Source of the DNA: Epinephelus fuscoguttatus
Lineage: Eukaryota; Chordata; Actinopteri; Perciformes; Serranidae
Length of the DNA: 64,000 bases
NCBI RefSeq assembly: GCF_011397635.1
Contig: NC_064762.1
Span: forward strand, 26,703,617-26,767,616
Reading direction: 5' to 3'
Positions within the stretch are counted from its first letter, which is position 1. Each line of letters begins with the position of its first letter. Both the position numbers and the translations under genes were made by a program. A model generated the notes under the pieces. That model had not been told where the DNA came from and ran no database searches. It saw only the letters and a list, made by a program, of their open reading frames with translations. This document shows positions 1 through 27,653 of the stretch, piece after piece.

Positions 1-312
1 CCTTGAAACTAACTAGTTTGTGAGTGTTTCTGGCTATTCTGAATGGGCAGACCCTGCCACGGTGGGTGTTTTAGCACAAAAAGTCCGCACAAAAAAGAGA
101 GCTTGAAAGAGAAGTTTAACCTTGACACACCTGGTCAGTTAACAATCAAATACTTTGTCTGAAGCAAACTGTTGTCTAAAGCTTCCACCAGTGACTTCAC
201 AGCATTAAAACAATTTCAGAGAATTATTTTCCCAAAGTCACAGTCATTGTTACTCTTCTTTCACATTAAAGACTACTAAATATGATGTATATTCTGATCT
301 TAAATCCCACAG

Positions 313-14047
<13,735 letters not shown>

Positions 14048-14075
14048 TCACGCACCAACTCTCTCTCACATGCAG

Positions 14076-14077
<2 letters not shown>

Positions 14078-14120
<43 letters not shown>
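14078..14120 (+). repeat. (CA)n microsatellite
   Basis: About 20 CA units starting ~30 nt after the dnmt3a stop codon, so probably transcribed in its 3' UTR. Confidence 0.95.
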
Positions 14121-14126
<6 letters not shown>

Positions 14127-16998
14127 GACACACACACATACACAAACAGTATGTAATGACAGACACACAGTATACAGCTAGTGCGTGAAGGTTGGCTGAA
14201 ACAGGATGACACAGATGACCGGACATACACACATATATGCACATGCACACACTGTAAAGGACTGCTTCCTTAGATCCCATGTAGACCACTGGCTGAACTT
14301 AGTCCCCTGGTGCTACCTTGCTGATACATACACACACATGTACTGGTGCAGGGTTTCTGTACTGTATATGTTCACACACAGACTTCCTGTCCGACCTTGA
14401 AACTGGTGTCTTCTGGCTTTACTGTGTCACAGCAGCTGGAGCTCAAACCTCCAGGGGGCGCAAAACTGACAAAGATGTCCCAACTTTCTGTTTCTAACAT
14501 CCCTTTGAGTGCATCCACACACCAGTGAATCTCTCTGAACCATAACACTTAACTGTAATCATGCATAGTGACAGTGCTGCTGGTGTATTACAGTGCAATG
14601 AACATACAAACACAAACACACACGCATACACACACCCACACCAGTTAATGCTCGTGGTGCTGGTCAGGCAGTGATAAGAGTCCAAATGGTGCCACTTTAA
14701 TACAACACTTTTACAGTTTTTGGTGCTCTTGGAGACTGAACGGTCTCTGGTTGTTTCAGTCGCTACAGTTTTGTGTCCCTAACGGAGTTAAACCAAATGC
14801 TTACAAGCGGGTGGAGGCAACAACGGCCAAGAGAGGGGAATTTTCTAGATCTATTTATTTGTGGAATATAGTAAGAGTGTGCAGGAGAGTGTTCAAGAGG
14901 AAGAACAAGGTAACCATGATCAGACAGATTCATACGAAGCCTTTTTTTAACATGACTACAACTAAATCAGATTATAATTTGTTAAGTTTTCTTGGTGGAA
15001 AAGCTGCTCTGGAGTTATAAATAATTAACAAACAAAAACAAACATTTGTGTGGCAAAACAACACCAAAATAGGTCTGAATCTTCCCCTGAGGAAGACCAC
15101 TTTTGTCTTAAGTATGTCAGCGATTCCCGCAATATGAAATACTGAAATATAAGTGAGTGAGTTTTGGGATGCCGCAGCAGTTTGGGATTATGTTTTCTCT
15201 TTGTTAATGTTTGCAATGCTGTATTTGTTACATAAGCTTCCACTAAAGATGGTGCTAGTCTTCCTGGAGTCCATAAGTACACACAAACATACACGGGACA
15301 AACTCTAGACACTGACAATCAGAAAGGAAATCAAACTTAACAAGAGAAACATAACAAAAATAAAGAACTGATTATAAAATAATTTAAAACAAGACTCATT
15401 TGGAACATAATCTAAAACAAAAATAGAGTAAGGCCTCATGAATTTGCTTTACTTTTAAAAAAAAAAAAAAAAAGTAGTATCATAGTCAGTATCATGGTGT
15501 AAAGCCTTGTAACTGTGAATTTTCATTGTGCAGAGCGCCCCCCAGTGGTCAAACACACCAGTGTAAAGAGAGTGCATAACAAGGACACACACTAATGTTG
15601 GGGTAAAACAATCCTTTGTGTCAGCAGTCACTGGATTAGAAAAACTGTAAGAAATAAAGACTTAATGAAGTCAGCTTTAAACATAATACCTACTTAGTAC
15701 CAACTAGCACTTGTCTGCTTTTTAAAAATATATTATTTCTCAGTGGTTTTTGCAAAATTGTAGGCTGTAAGTGTACATTAAGGTTAGCTCATGCTTAGGT
15801 GAATATGCTGTGATATTCTGCACAATAGTAGCATTATAAGAGTGGGTTTTATTCCCTGGTGTTTGGTGTCAATAACTAATGTCAATAACATTTGTAAAGT
15901 GCTGTTGTGTTACATTGGTTACTGTTAACTGTCGCGCGAATTACTGTGATGTTCTTAATGGTGCAAAATTGGAATAATACTGTATGTCACTTTAGTAATT
16001 ATGTTGTTTGCCTGGCAGAGGCTGTAAACAGACATTACCCAAAGCTGAGGCTGGATGTAACAGTTCATGTCTGCATAAAGTTATTCCCAGTAAACCTGGA
16101 GCGTAGATGTCATAATACTGTACCAAACCTCCAACTTAATGGGATCGTTTCAGTGAAAAAGGACACTATTTTATCATGTTGATGTACCGGAGGGAAGTTT
16201 CTGTTCGAATAATCCTTAGACAAAGTCCAGAAAAAAAGTTATACTGTGAAAAGACAACATGAGATAGTCTTTCTATGTAGCCTGGTTTGTTTTTACCCAT
16301 CATGAGAGTGATTATGCACCGTCTCTGCCGCTGTTAGCAAATATTGTGACCTTTAAAGATCATGAATACCTGCCAATATCATTTAATGCTTAGTTTGCTA
16401 ACCTTTCAAATGGATTGTAGACTGTAACTTTGTTTATATATAAAATATATATTGTTCATGACAGAGATACAATACAGACCTTATCTAGGACTCTGATGTT
16501 ACACTGCATTAGTGTGGGCTTTCTGGATTTTGTATCAAAATGTCAGCTTATGAAGAAAAAGTAATGTCCTCATACTTTTTCCATGCCACAGAAGTTTAAG
16601 AAAGACAACATCTTGTTTGTACTTCGTCAGGTCAAAGTGTTTTAGAAGTGGAAACCACACTTACACTTATACATTATGCACACTAGTAGGTTGACAAGCT
16701 CAATCATGGCAGGTGTGTTCTGTTTCTCAAACATTTTGACCTGGCGAAGATCAGGCATTACTTTTTCTTCATGTATGCTGTTTTCTGACAGCCTTGCACC
16801 TATGTTATATGCGCATAATTGCTCATTTTAAACTCCTTAACCATGCTCGAGAGTGAAATATTTTAATTTCATTTTAAAACTTTTCTCCTCCCCCTCAAAA
16901 ACCCCTAAATGCCCATGTTTTCTCACAGACATTTCTTGATTTTTTTTTTAAAACAAGCAGACTTTTATTTTGTCAAAATGCAAGTGTTTCCTGTCTCT

Positions 16999-17397
16999 CA
17001 AAGGTCCAGTGTGTAAGTTTTAGGGGGATGTATTGGCAAATATGGAATTTTCTCTGGTGTAGAACATGACCCAAAAATAAGAATTGTGTTTTTGTTACCT
17101 CAGAGTGAGTCATTTATATCTACAATAGGAGCAGGTCCTCATCTACAGAGATCGCCATGTTGCACCGCCATGTTTCTACAGTAGCCAGAACAGACAAACC
17201 AAACACTGGCTTCAGAAAAACACAGATTTTTTTTTAAGCGTAAAACTGGTTTATTCGGTGTTTTTTACTAATTTTAATCACCTGGTCCGTTTGTTTTGGA
17301 AAAGAAGAGGTCTCTTGTTGAAAAAAAAATGTTTCCACTGTTGCAAGCTGTAATTCTCACCATTAGATGCCAATATGTCCCCCTAAAACACACTGTC
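16999..17397 (+). repeat. MITE, AAAGGTCCAGTGTGT family, copy 1
   Basis: Begins AAAGGTCCAGTGTGTAAGTT and ends with CCCCTAAAACACACTGTCCC, imperfect inverted ends. Interior landmarks: GTTTCTACAGTAGCCAGAAC and ACAAACCAAACACTGGCT. Shared with copies at 19113, 27654 and 51743. Confidence 0.75.
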
Positions 17398-18130
17398 CCC
17401 ATAACAGCTCTACAAAACCAATATATCTTTGGCTCTACCCAACAAGTTTAAATTCACCCAGTGAGATTATTTCTGCCTCCAGAGCAGCGCAGCCTCTGAG
17501 AAACACCAAACTAAAGACTTTTTAGGGAGTTCATAGTCTTGCTCAAAGCAGCATCTAAAGTCAAATGAACTCATTTAAACCTGAACCCTTGTTGTTACCA
17601 TACAGCTTCTCTTGTCTTCTCAGCCAGAATGTTGCCCTTTTTTGTCTGCTTAAAAAGTGTAAAGTCCACCAGCTCTTGCAGTTACGCTCCTTCTTTGTTT
17701 CATAGGGATCCAAAATGTCATCCGGCAATCGCAGCGACATCCATTGAAACCAGAGGCAGACCTTTACTCTGTAGAAACTATGCTGGTTTTCTACTTCCTA
17801 CGACTGAAACAGATAGCCCTGTATAAATAACTGGTAATATATCACACAGATATAATTGTACTACTTGATTCTGGGTTGTTTCTTCTGCCTTTGTACCCAA
17901 TGCATGCTGGGATGAACTCAGCCGCTCTGTGACCTTGAACAGAAATAAGTAAAGAAGGTGTGTCACGATGTTTTATTTACACAGGGCTGTCTCTTGAGAA
18001 AACATCTCTTTCAGTCTGGTGCTTTTGGTCCACAGACGACCATCTTTTTCCAGGAAGCCTTCCGATCCTCTGACCTTCCTCAGATACCAGCTAACAACTG
18101 GACACATGCAGTCTATGCTGACACATACAC

Positions 18131-18175
<45 letters not shown>

Positions 18176-18337
18176 AACACACACATCTGCACAAACAGTT
18201 ACAAAAACCAACAATAAACCAGCAGGTTCAATAGTTTTTGTCCATCATGTTTACGCTCCGTTTCTACAACCAACCTTCAGGTGCTTTTTAAACTCTTAAA
18301 ACTCTTTTTTACAGTGCTCTTGCAGGTTACTCACACA

Positions 18338-18381
<44 letters not shown>

Positions 18382-19112
18382 CATTTGCTGGAAACACAGT
18401 GCAGACTTTCACGCTTGCTCTAAACTCCTTTCGCTACAAAACATCAACATAAACACACATGCATACACACTGTGTTTTAGCCGACCGCCTGTTGCCACCA
18501 GGCTTCCCACGGCGCCGCAGGGCGTGACGTCATCCACCCTGCGTTGCTTGGTGCTCCCAAATAACCCCCAACCCCACCCCTCCCACTCCCCGACCCCCAG
18601 GTGCTGCATGTCAGTCAGTCAGTGTAATCTCCGATTCCATGTTAGATTAGGGAGTAATGATAATAATAATCATGGTAATAATAATTACAATAATAATCTG
18701 TTATTGTGTGTGTGTACTGTTCCAGGTTGGTGCTCAGTTCAGTTCTGTCTCAGCCTAGAGGGGAGAGAGAGAGGCTAGAGAAAGCATATATTACAGTTAG
18801 TATAGTGACTTGTTCTATTGTACCCAAGGATGCCGGAAAGAAATTGTTAAACTGATGAGCTAAAGGACACTCTTCTCAAACAAGAGCGAGTTGAAATAAC
18901 ACCGAAGGTAGTGTTGTAATGGAGTTGGAACTACCAACATCATCAATCAATAAATATACAAAAATCACACCCAGTATGATCTGAGTGAGAGCTTTCTCAT
19001 TCAAACCAAATTAACATTTTCAGACTTCTTCTGAAATATTGGGCAGTTTTATCTATTTTAAGGGTGCTAGCAACAATTCTTTACTGATCAATCCACCGAG
19101 TTTTTCTCGGTT

Positions 19113-19847
19113 AAAGGTCCAGTGTGTGGGATTTTAGAGGGTATATTGGCAGAAATTGAATATAATATAATAACCATATTTTCTTTGGTGCATAATCACC
19201 TAAAAAAATAAGAACTGTTGTGTTTTCATTACCTGAGAATAAGCCATTTATATCTACATAGGAAGTGGGTCTGTATAGATAGCCATTTTGCGGCACTATG
19301 CTTCTACAGTAGCCAAGGATGGACAAACCAAACACTGGTGCTAGATAAGGCCATTCACAGTTTCGCGTTGACCATCGTAGTTAGTAACCATTGTGTGACA
19401 AGCAGCGTCAAAGAGACACTGATTTCAAAAGTGAAAATGCTTTATTCAGTGTTTTTACCGGTTTAAAACGCGGGGTCCACTTGTTTTAGAGAGGAGGAGA
19501 CCTCTGCAGATAATTTGGCTCCCGGTAAAACCTCCTGAACATTTGGATCTTAGGTTATCAGAGAAAAAAGGTGAGTACACGTTAGCAGGTTCTGGGCTAG
19601 CTGCCCATCTGCGACGAGCTAAAATTGTAGAAGGAATACTGATTTGTGACGTGAAACTGCTTTATTCAGTGTTTTTACCAGTTTAAATCACAGGGTTGTT
19701 TATTTTGTAGAGCAAGAGACCAGCTTCCAGTTAAAACCTCCTGAACAACAAACGCTGAAGGAATTCTAACTGGGAGAAGTTTCGGCTAGTTGCAATCTGC
19801 AATCCTCACTGCTAGATGCCACTAAACCCTACACACTGCTTCTTTAA
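19113..19847 (+). repeat. MITE, AAAGGTCCAGTGTGT family, copy 2 with internal duplication
   Basis: Ends AAAGGTCCAGTGTGTGGG and CCTACACACTGCTTCTTTAA. At ~735 bp it is about twice the other copies, because a segment around TGCTTTATTCAGTGTTTTTA (19438-19457 and 19660-19679) is present twice in tandem. TTAA borders both ends. Confidence 0.75.
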
Positions 19848-20572
19848 TCGTTCAGACTTAAAACAAACCTCAAATAGTGAAAAATACCAATCTAAAGTTC
19901 CACCGAGCCAAATATGAGGTCTTCAAACATCTTGTTTTTTACTATCGTAGAGGACATAGAAAATCAGCTAATATTCATATCTGAGGAGCTGGAGCCAGAT
20001 CATTTTTCACTTTAAATGATCAATCAGTCATTAAAGCCGTTGTTGTTGCTGCAGATTCATTTTCATTCCAGCTTTTGTTTTACCCCTCCACACTTCTAAA
20101 AAAATCCTTCAAATGAAACAAAGTGAGAAGGGAAAATCTTCAGTGTTTCGTTGTGTTGATTTGCACAATAAAAACAACTAAATGGCATACAAACAGCAAT
20201 GAAATAGCTGACAGTGGTTTAAAACCTTTCCAAAGGTTCCTAAAATAACTCTTAAGGGGCTCAGTAGATGATTTAAGGGAAAAGAAAACACATCTCACAG
20301 AAAATTGTTCAGTTTTTAATACATTTACTCCATTATTTTGCTTTTTTCCTGTAAAATATTGGATACTCTGACCTTCTTGTGACCCATAAAACTCCTCCTA
20401 ATGAGACAAAGACAACAGGCAAAAATCACTCTTTATTGAACTGCTCACAAACTGCATCTACACTAAGTAAAGTTAACGTGTGATGAGTTGGCATTGCTTT
20501 GTTTTAAGAGGTTAGAATCCACTTTTTAACAACACATTAAAGGAATCAAGACAATAAAAGTATGCTCTGTAG

Positions 20573-20898
20573 AAGGGCTGGGCAATATAGAAAAAAATAG
20601 ATATTACAATGTTTTTGACCAAATACCTTGATATTATGACAATATTGTCAGGTTGACTATGAGATTTTTGACTAATACCCATCAGTAATGTGGATATAAT
20701 GACTAAGTGGCTAAGGGAAAACAGAACAGAACAGCTCAAACTGTCTGGTAGGTTCAGAATATTGCATCACTTTACTGTAATGCAGCCTTTAAAACCAAGA
20801 AAAGACAACACTTACTATGTCACAACATCCAAAATCTAAAACAATATCTAGTCTCTTATCACAATATTGATATAATATTGATATATTGACCAGCCCCA
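20573..20898. mobile_element. hAT-like MITE with perfect 8-bp target duplication
   Basis: Terminal inverted repeats GGGCTGGGCAATATA (left, 20575) and, inverted, GGGGCTGGTCAATATA (right). Flanked by CTCTGTAG at 20565-20572 and again at 20899-20906. 326 bp, no coding potential. An 8-bp duplication is the hAT hallmark, and the GGGCTGGGCAATAT end recurs in fish genomes. Confidence 0.85.
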
Positions 20899-22075
20899 CT
20901 CTGTAGGACTTTACAGAAGATGCAGTTTAACCAAATAAGAGAAGAAGCTCCTCTTATATCTGAAATTTTTAACTCTGATTATGAAATGTCTGAGAAGATG
21001 AAGACATGAAATGCTTTCTTGTCTTTGACTTATATCTTGAACATAAAAAGACATTAACATCATACATTGTAATAAGTTGAGTTTCCTGACATATCAAGGT
21101 TGCTCGTGGTTCACCAACATGTTACGAGCGGTTACGACCAGTTGTTGCTGATTTTAAAGGCTCACAAGCCAAACAAAAAAGTTGTAAACCACCGGCTCAG
21201 CAGCAGAACTTAAGATAATTTCGTGTAATTTCAACAAGTACCTGTTTGAGAGTGCAGTCGGACAGAGGCGAAAAGGAATGGAGTCGATATTTTTAAACGA
21301 TGGGTGACTCGGTGATGATGTTTCTGTTCGCCTATCAACAGCTTTTAGGCTGAGTGATGCGCTGTTTTCAACACTGATACACTTCCAAACACATCAACAC
21401 ACAGAACACTGTTATTAACACACAGAGACACATGCACAACACGTACAAATACAATGCTGTGGCGCATGCAGACACTCATCTCATGGACTAAAGGAAAGAT
21501 GAGCTTTTAGGAAAAGAGGAGGACATGGTGGTGTTTCAAAAGGTGCTAAAATTTTATCTGAAAATAAGAAAAATATATTGTTAGGAGTATAAATCAAGTT
21601 TGTCTTTACAATGACTGTATTTAAGTTTGTCGTAGTAATGAAAAGGCACTATTATTATTTTACTCTTGTATGAATATGAACTAATTAAAAGGCATTTTAA
21701 CTTTGTACTTGAACAATGTAAGAAATGAACCGTGAATAAAAAAAGGACTGTTTCTTGTGATTTAGTCTAAAGGCTCGGTGTTATCTACCTTCATGTCAGT
21801 CAAAGGTGACAATCGTCAATTTGAGGTTTTATTTTCTTTTATTGAACTGTCTTTGATGTCAGTTTCCTCTGACAAAGGTTGCTGACATCAAATCACACAA
21901 TAACACATCAGCAGGATCTGGTCCACTTAATGTATGTAGATGTAGAAGTCAAAATTCGTACACCCTTAATGTCAGTGTATGTCTGTGGGGTTGAAAGTTA
22001 TGATGTATGTTTTTCTTTTTTAAATAAGATACAGCTCAGTGTTTCCAGTGTGTTGAAGAACAGGATGGATTTAAA

Positions 22076-23272
22076 TACACTCAACCAAAATTTGAAACAT
22101 CTTTGTTTTTGCTCCCATTTTTCACAGGTTTAAGTTAAAGATCTGAGACTTTTTATGCACCAAATAGATATATATTTCTTTAACATTTTGGCTGCAAATT
22201 TGTTCAAATCCTTGTTAGTGAGCACTTCACCTTTTCAAAGATAATCCATCCACCTGACAGGTGTGGCATATCAAGATGCTGATCAAACAGCATCATTACT
22301 ACAAAGGTGGGCTTTGAAATTGTCACAGTAAAAGACCACTCTAAAATGTGCCTTTTGATCACACAACACAATGATACACATGTTTTGAGGGAGCATGCCC
22401 TTAGCATGCTGACTGCGAGATCATGAGAGCAGCCACCCCAACAGCTGATGCAACAGTTGGTTTGAAAAACCGAAAAATTTTCGCACAAACTATCAGAAAC
22501 TGTCTCAGGGAAGCTCATCTGCAGGCTTGTTGTCCTCACCAAGATAATCCATCCATCTGACAGGTGTAGCATTTCAAGATGCTGATTAAACAGCATAATT
22601 ACTTCACAGGTGTGCCTTCTCCAAAGTGCCAGACACCATTGTCAGTGAACAGTTGCCCACTCAAGTCAGTTAAGAAGACAAATGGCCGTCATGTCAAAAC
22701 CCTGGTGAGTATGAAAAGCATGCTGATGATGATGGTTTGTGCAGAGATTTTTCAAACTAATCATTGCATCAGCTTTTTGGGTGGCTTGTCTCACATGATC
22801 TTGTAGGTGAAGATGCTGGATGTGGAGGTCCTAAATTGGTGTGGTTACATGTGGTCTGCTGTTGTGAAGCTGGTTGGGTGTAGTGCCAAATTCACAGAAA
22901 ATGCACTGGAGAAGGCTTATGGTAGTGAAATGAACATTCAGTTCAGGAGCAACAGTTCTAATGGACATTCCTGCAGTCAGCATGCCAATGGCACGCTCCC
23001 TCTAAACTTAGCACATTGTGTAGTGTGATCAAACTGCACATTTTAGAGTGTCCTTTTATTGTGACCATCCCAAGACACACCTGCTGTTTAATCAGCATCT
23101 TGATATGGCACACCTGTCAGGTGGATAGATTATCTGGGAAAATAATAAGTGCTCAGTGACATGGACTTCAACAAATTTGCAGCCAGTTTTTTTTGCATGC
23201 ATAAAGAAGTCTTTGATTTTTACCTTAAACCTGTCAAAAATGGAAGCAAAAACAAACGTGGTTCAAAAATGT
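22076..23272. mobile_element. second Tc1/mariner-type element, inverted-duplicated and decayed
   Basis: Left end TACACTCAACCAAAATTTG with TTTGTTTTTGCTCCCATTTT; the right end carries the inverse (AAAATGGAAGCAAAAACAAA). Both arms contain GGTGTGGCATATCAAGATGC-type sequence and the start of the transposase (GAGGGAGCRTGC, GCATGCTGACTGC), pointing inwards from each end. The left arm reaches CTCAGGGAAGCTCATCTGCA (~22504); the right arm holds the same region inverted (~22620-22990). A stray copy of the sub-terminal region lies at the centre (~22540-22615). A different Tc1 family from the one at 10051. No functional frame. Confidence 0.8.
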
Positions 23273-25379
23273 AATGCCACATTCCTCTTACCAAAGTTGC
23301 TTCAGTGATTTTAGGGTAGTTTTGGCAGCCTTCATGGATGATAGATGTGTCTTATTGGGGAAAAAAGTATTTGTTTCACATTTAGAACAAAAGAAACACA
23401 AGACAGACTCCAGATCAACCATGTGAGTGCACAAGTACAAGTACACACAATATATTTTACTTAAGACTAAAATTGTGAGGTCCTATGGTCTCATGGGACG
23501 TTGTGATGGATTAAGATATTGTATAAACGGCCATTATTACGGTAATTTGAACAAATCTCAATTAAACACAATAGACAGTACCTAAGAAGGTCACATTATT
23601 AACTGCTCATTATCTAGTGCCTGCTCCCTCTAAGATGACAGTTTGCCAATCTAGACATTTATGATTTATCATAGCATTCATTCAGTCATCAGCCGCTGCT
23701 CTATCATCACTTGAGAAATGATGTGAATTTACATCCACAAACAGTAAAAGACAGACTGGTAGTAAATTACTCATCAGTTTACACCTTTAACAATCCTCTG
23801 TCATCACTGCTGTCACCTCCTCAACAGCAACACACCACAGCACCAGTCAGTCACGCTGCCAAGAAGGAGGGCCCTGTCTCCATGCTGTGGTCCTTCAGCC
23901 ACATATTGCTGCCTTCAAGTGCTCCTTGAGTGGATGACATGAAGCATTCAAGTGCTGCGGGTCAGAAATGATACCAAACTGAATGCAGTGTCTTTCTTTT
24001 TTTTGTACAGTGTTTCATCTTAGAAATTAATCAGCCTGTGCAACATTTATTTTGTGATGCAGCATAATCTGTACAAATTACATAACAGAGGAAATACAAC
24101 ATTTTCTAGCATTTTATGCAGGTTAATGGAGGGTACATTCATCTCTTGCAGAGTTTAATCTTTATTCCATGTAGCTTAAAGAATACATGCTTGTTAATCC
24201 TATCTAACTGATATACGTTTATTGCAGGGTGTTTTCCATTGTCTTCTTAGAGGGAGTGGGCAACAGTAACAGTACTGATGTGGGCCTCTAAAGCCAAGTA
24301 GAACATTGGACAGTCCAGTATGTGCTGCTGAACTTTACAAAGTACTTTTACCTTAATTATAAGATAATTTTTTTTTTTAAAACAGAAGTTTTTTAATTTT
24401 TTTCAGAGACAAAATCAAAACACATGAATAAGTATTTAACTGAATAAAAAGAAATTAGAACCATGGCATCAAATTACAAAAAAATATACATGACTACACC
24501 TTAGATTATATAACTGATATGAATAAATAATAGTAATAATGTAAATAAATATAGTATATATGCCTGTTTGCAGAAATAATGAGTCAAGTAGTGCAATTGT
24601 TATTGAGGTAGAGTGACTTGTGAGAGCCTTTTTGATGTTAAAACAACATATTTATAGCTCATTATAGTTTATAGTTAATAACTGTCTCAGGAAATATTGC
24701 TGATTCATGGTATCACAGCATTGCAGAATGTATATTATTATCATTCAAAATGGCCCGTAAAGGCAAAAAAATCGAAGGGTTATTTTTGGTCAAACAAACA
24801 TTTTATGACTACAACTGAAACTCAAACCCATTTAGTTAATAGAGGTATGAGTAAAAAGTCTCCACTTTGAAAGTAAGTAAAATAATTGCATAATAATTGC
24901 ATTTTTTTCCCCCAATATGGTAGATAAGCAAATACACACGAGGTCGGTGCTCACAAGAAGGACGTATTGCAACAGTTCAATGGGCCCCTTTAGTGGTACT
25001 GCACCCAAAGAAAACACTGGAGCACATGATTCACCTAAATATTTTAACAGGGTGCAAAATGACCAATGTTTCGATGTGCATTGCGTCTTTACCAGTCAAA
25101 CAGTCATGGTGCTGATTGAAAAAATGAAATAACCTCCTCCATACCAAGAACAGTCTTTCATTAGACAATAATGATGGGAGGCACTCAATCTATAGACCAA
25201 TACAATGACAGCACTCACTAAAAAAACAGGTGTGACATTGTGAAACAACTATCAGGTATATGCAAACTATCACAAGCTATAATAATACAAAATCCTCTTA
25301 ATGAGATAAGGATCGCAAATAGCACGAGAGACTCAGTTCTTCATTAAGTCCTTGTGGTTCAAGCGTGTTTGATACAAAT

Positions 25380-25569
<190 letters not shown>

Positions 25570-25614
25570 ATAAATTACTAAGAAGGCTTCCCTTTCCCCT
25601 TCTTAGTAATTTAT
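25570..25614. repeat. perfect 17-bp inverted repeat (hairpin)
   Basis: The arm ATAAATTACTAAGAAGG (25570-25586) is repeated exactly inverted at 25598-25614, with an 11-nt pyrimidine-rich loop. It directly follows the TA tract. Not followed by a T-run, and this is not a bacterial terminator. Confidence 0.9.
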
Positions 25615-25984
25615 TGATCATATCACCTTCTCTCTGGGAGGGAGAGATTCTGAGCCTCTCATGCTTTTTATGATCCATATCTCATGAAGAGGTCGTTTGC
25701 ACCTTATTAAAATATTTAACTGAATCGTGTCCTCTAGTATTTTCTTGGGGTGCAGTGCCTCTGAAGTGGCCTAACAACATTTACTGCTTTTGTGCTCTCA
25801 TGGTATTTATCACAATAATGCATAGTTTCTCCATAGATACAGCACTGATTAATAGTGGTTGTGGTTAATAGTTTACGTTTTTATTACCTGTACCTCACTG
25901 ATTCGATTTAATCATGAAGAACATTCGCAATTTGCAAATTATCTTCATCTGTCCGACAGCATTTGAAGGTAACATGTCTCTGGA

Positions 25985-26099
25985 GGCAGCAGACACGCCC
26001 CTGTCTACTGAGCAGAGGAGACCCCTCCGCCAGACACGTCTCGTCTCCTATTGGTCAGTTTCTCCGTTGCTCTGGTCGAAGTGGCTTCTGATTGGCTGC
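25985..26099 (+). promoter_or_regulatory. probable dpysl5 promoter
   Basis: A GC-richer island in AT-rich surroundings with two inverted CCAAT boxes (ATTGG at 26050-26054 and 26091-26095), the usual NF-Y arrangement at TATA-less promoters. No TATA box seen. The placement depends on the inferred non-coding exon just downstream. Confidence 0.5.
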
Positions 26100-26224
26100 T
26101 GCAGGACTGATTGAAGCATCTGCGGCTCGCACTGTGCCAGCTGTCCTCCTCGCGCACTCGGCTAGTGCTGGGCAACAGTGAGAAGCTCCCGCAGAGGAGG
26201 CTCTGGGAATCTGGAAGAAAAAGG
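26100..26224 (+). other. dpysl5: probable dpysl5 non-coding first exon
   Basis: GC-rich 5' UTR-like sequence ending AAAAAGG|GTAAGG, a strong donor at 26225. No ATG-led frame of note. The first coding exon (36811) has a splice acceptor in front of it, so an upstream non-coding exon is required, and this is the best candidate. The start is a guess from CCAAT-box spacing. Confidence 0.5.
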
Positions 26225-26704
26225 GTAAGGAGCCAAAAATAATGAGAAAAATTAAGATGTCAGGGCTTATTTTATAAAAACTAGTAGTGTTTGTCAAGAC
26301 TGGGAGGAATTAATTGTTAATATTCAGATTTAGACCGTTAAAATGATTGATAATACGTCGTCTGACGTTAATAACCGCAGGATTGAAACGTTAATAACCG
26401 TTAATTTTCCACCTGCTAACGTTACATTAATGTTAGCTTAATATCTGCGTATTAATTTATATCTTCAGTCATCCACTGACGTGTCTCTCCCCCTACATAT
26501 GAATGTGAATTAATTAATGCGAGCCTTTTCTTCACTGATATTTTAAATGACATTGTTTGAATTTTACATGACGCTATTTCTGAGATAAACTAATAAATGT
26601 TGCAAGCTAGCATCATGTGCCTCTCAGCGACGAAATATATGTGTGTGTGCGCGCGCTTGTATGTGGCGTGCCATCAGTGCAATAAGGCTGTGTGCAATTT
26701 GTGT

Positions 26705-26705
26705 T

Positions 26706-26740
<35 letters not shown>
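26705..26740 (+). repeat. (TG)n microsatellite
   Basis: About 17 TG units early in dpysl5 intron 1; a (GAT)8-like run follows at ~26810-26833. Confidence 0.95.
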
Positions 26741-26741
<1 letters not shown>

Positions 26742-27315
26742 AGCCGTTATGTAAGTCTCATATTCGTTTATAGGTTTGTCTCTGTTCTACCAAATACATT
26801 GAGTCACAGTGATGATGATGATGATGATGATGAAGAGGAGGGTTTGGAGGCGTCATGCATACAAACGAGACTGCTGGAGTGTGTATGTGTGTGTGGTGTG
26901 AACTGAACAGGTGATTTGATCTTCTTTGTACCGAGGGTTTTTTGTGCATGCAGACCTGCTCTGGTTTTGTGGATCAGGAGGAATTGAGGCCTTCACATCT
27001 TTGCTTTAAGGATCCTCGAGGATGCTTTAGGGGGGCTCCAGGGGTCCTCAGTGCAGCACAGTGAATTGAATATATTAGACAGCATCCTAATCACATGACG
27101 TAATCTGTTTGCCTACACATGCTGTGTTCCATTAGGGTTGCATCTGTCATTATCATAAACAGTATAATGAATCACGTTTTATCAGTTGCATAATCTTGTA
27201 AATGCTAAAAGATCTATATGAACACATCATGCATTTGCATCAATATGAAGCACAAAAGAGGCCAATCCTTACATTTGAGAGGGTGTAGTAAAAAGAATAA
27301 CTATTCAGTAAATGG

Positions 27316-27580
27316 GCAGCACGTTTATCCAGTGAGCTAGAGGGTTTCTGGGTGGAGTACTGCATCTTCTCCACATAAAATTATGGCTGAGTCTCTCTTC
27401 GCCTGCTTTCGTTTCCTCCCACAGTCCAAAGACGTGCAGGTTAAACTACTGTGATTGTGACTCTTACTTGTCCAGAGGTGTGAATGGTGTCTGTCTATAT
27501 GTGTTAGTTCTGTGACAGAGGTGGAGCTGACACCTGACCCAACATCTTGCCCAGTGTCAGCTGAGATTGCCTTGCAAATA
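27316..27580 (+). repeat. L2-type LINE/SINE 3' fragment
   Basis: Contains TTTCCTCCCACAGTCCAAAG, ACGTGCAGGTTAAACTACTG, TGTCTGTCTATATGTGTTAG and CAGTGTCAGCTGAGATTGCC, the order found in a common fish L2-like 3' region. Decayed. Confidence 0.6.
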
Positions 27581-27653
27581 ATACAAATAATAGGAGGTCA
27601 GGATGTTTAATAAATGACTGAAACAGTATATTAATGTCTATCGACAAATCGTT

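Larger units (their letters stand above)
14048..18960 (+). other. probable dnmt3a 3' UTR and downstream DNA
   Basis: No convincing coding sequence. Begins with a (CA)n tract just after the stop codon. AATAAA signals occur at 15359-15364, 15653-15658 and 18949-18954; I cannot tell which, if any, is used, so the transcript end is open. A dispersed MITE lies at ~16999-17397 and CA repeats at ~18136-18185 and ~18330-18380. Confidence 0.4.

Noticed and set aside
22204..23028. Several 70-130-codon frames on both strands
   Set aside because: They are broken pieces of the decayed Tc1 transposase in wrong or shifted frames.
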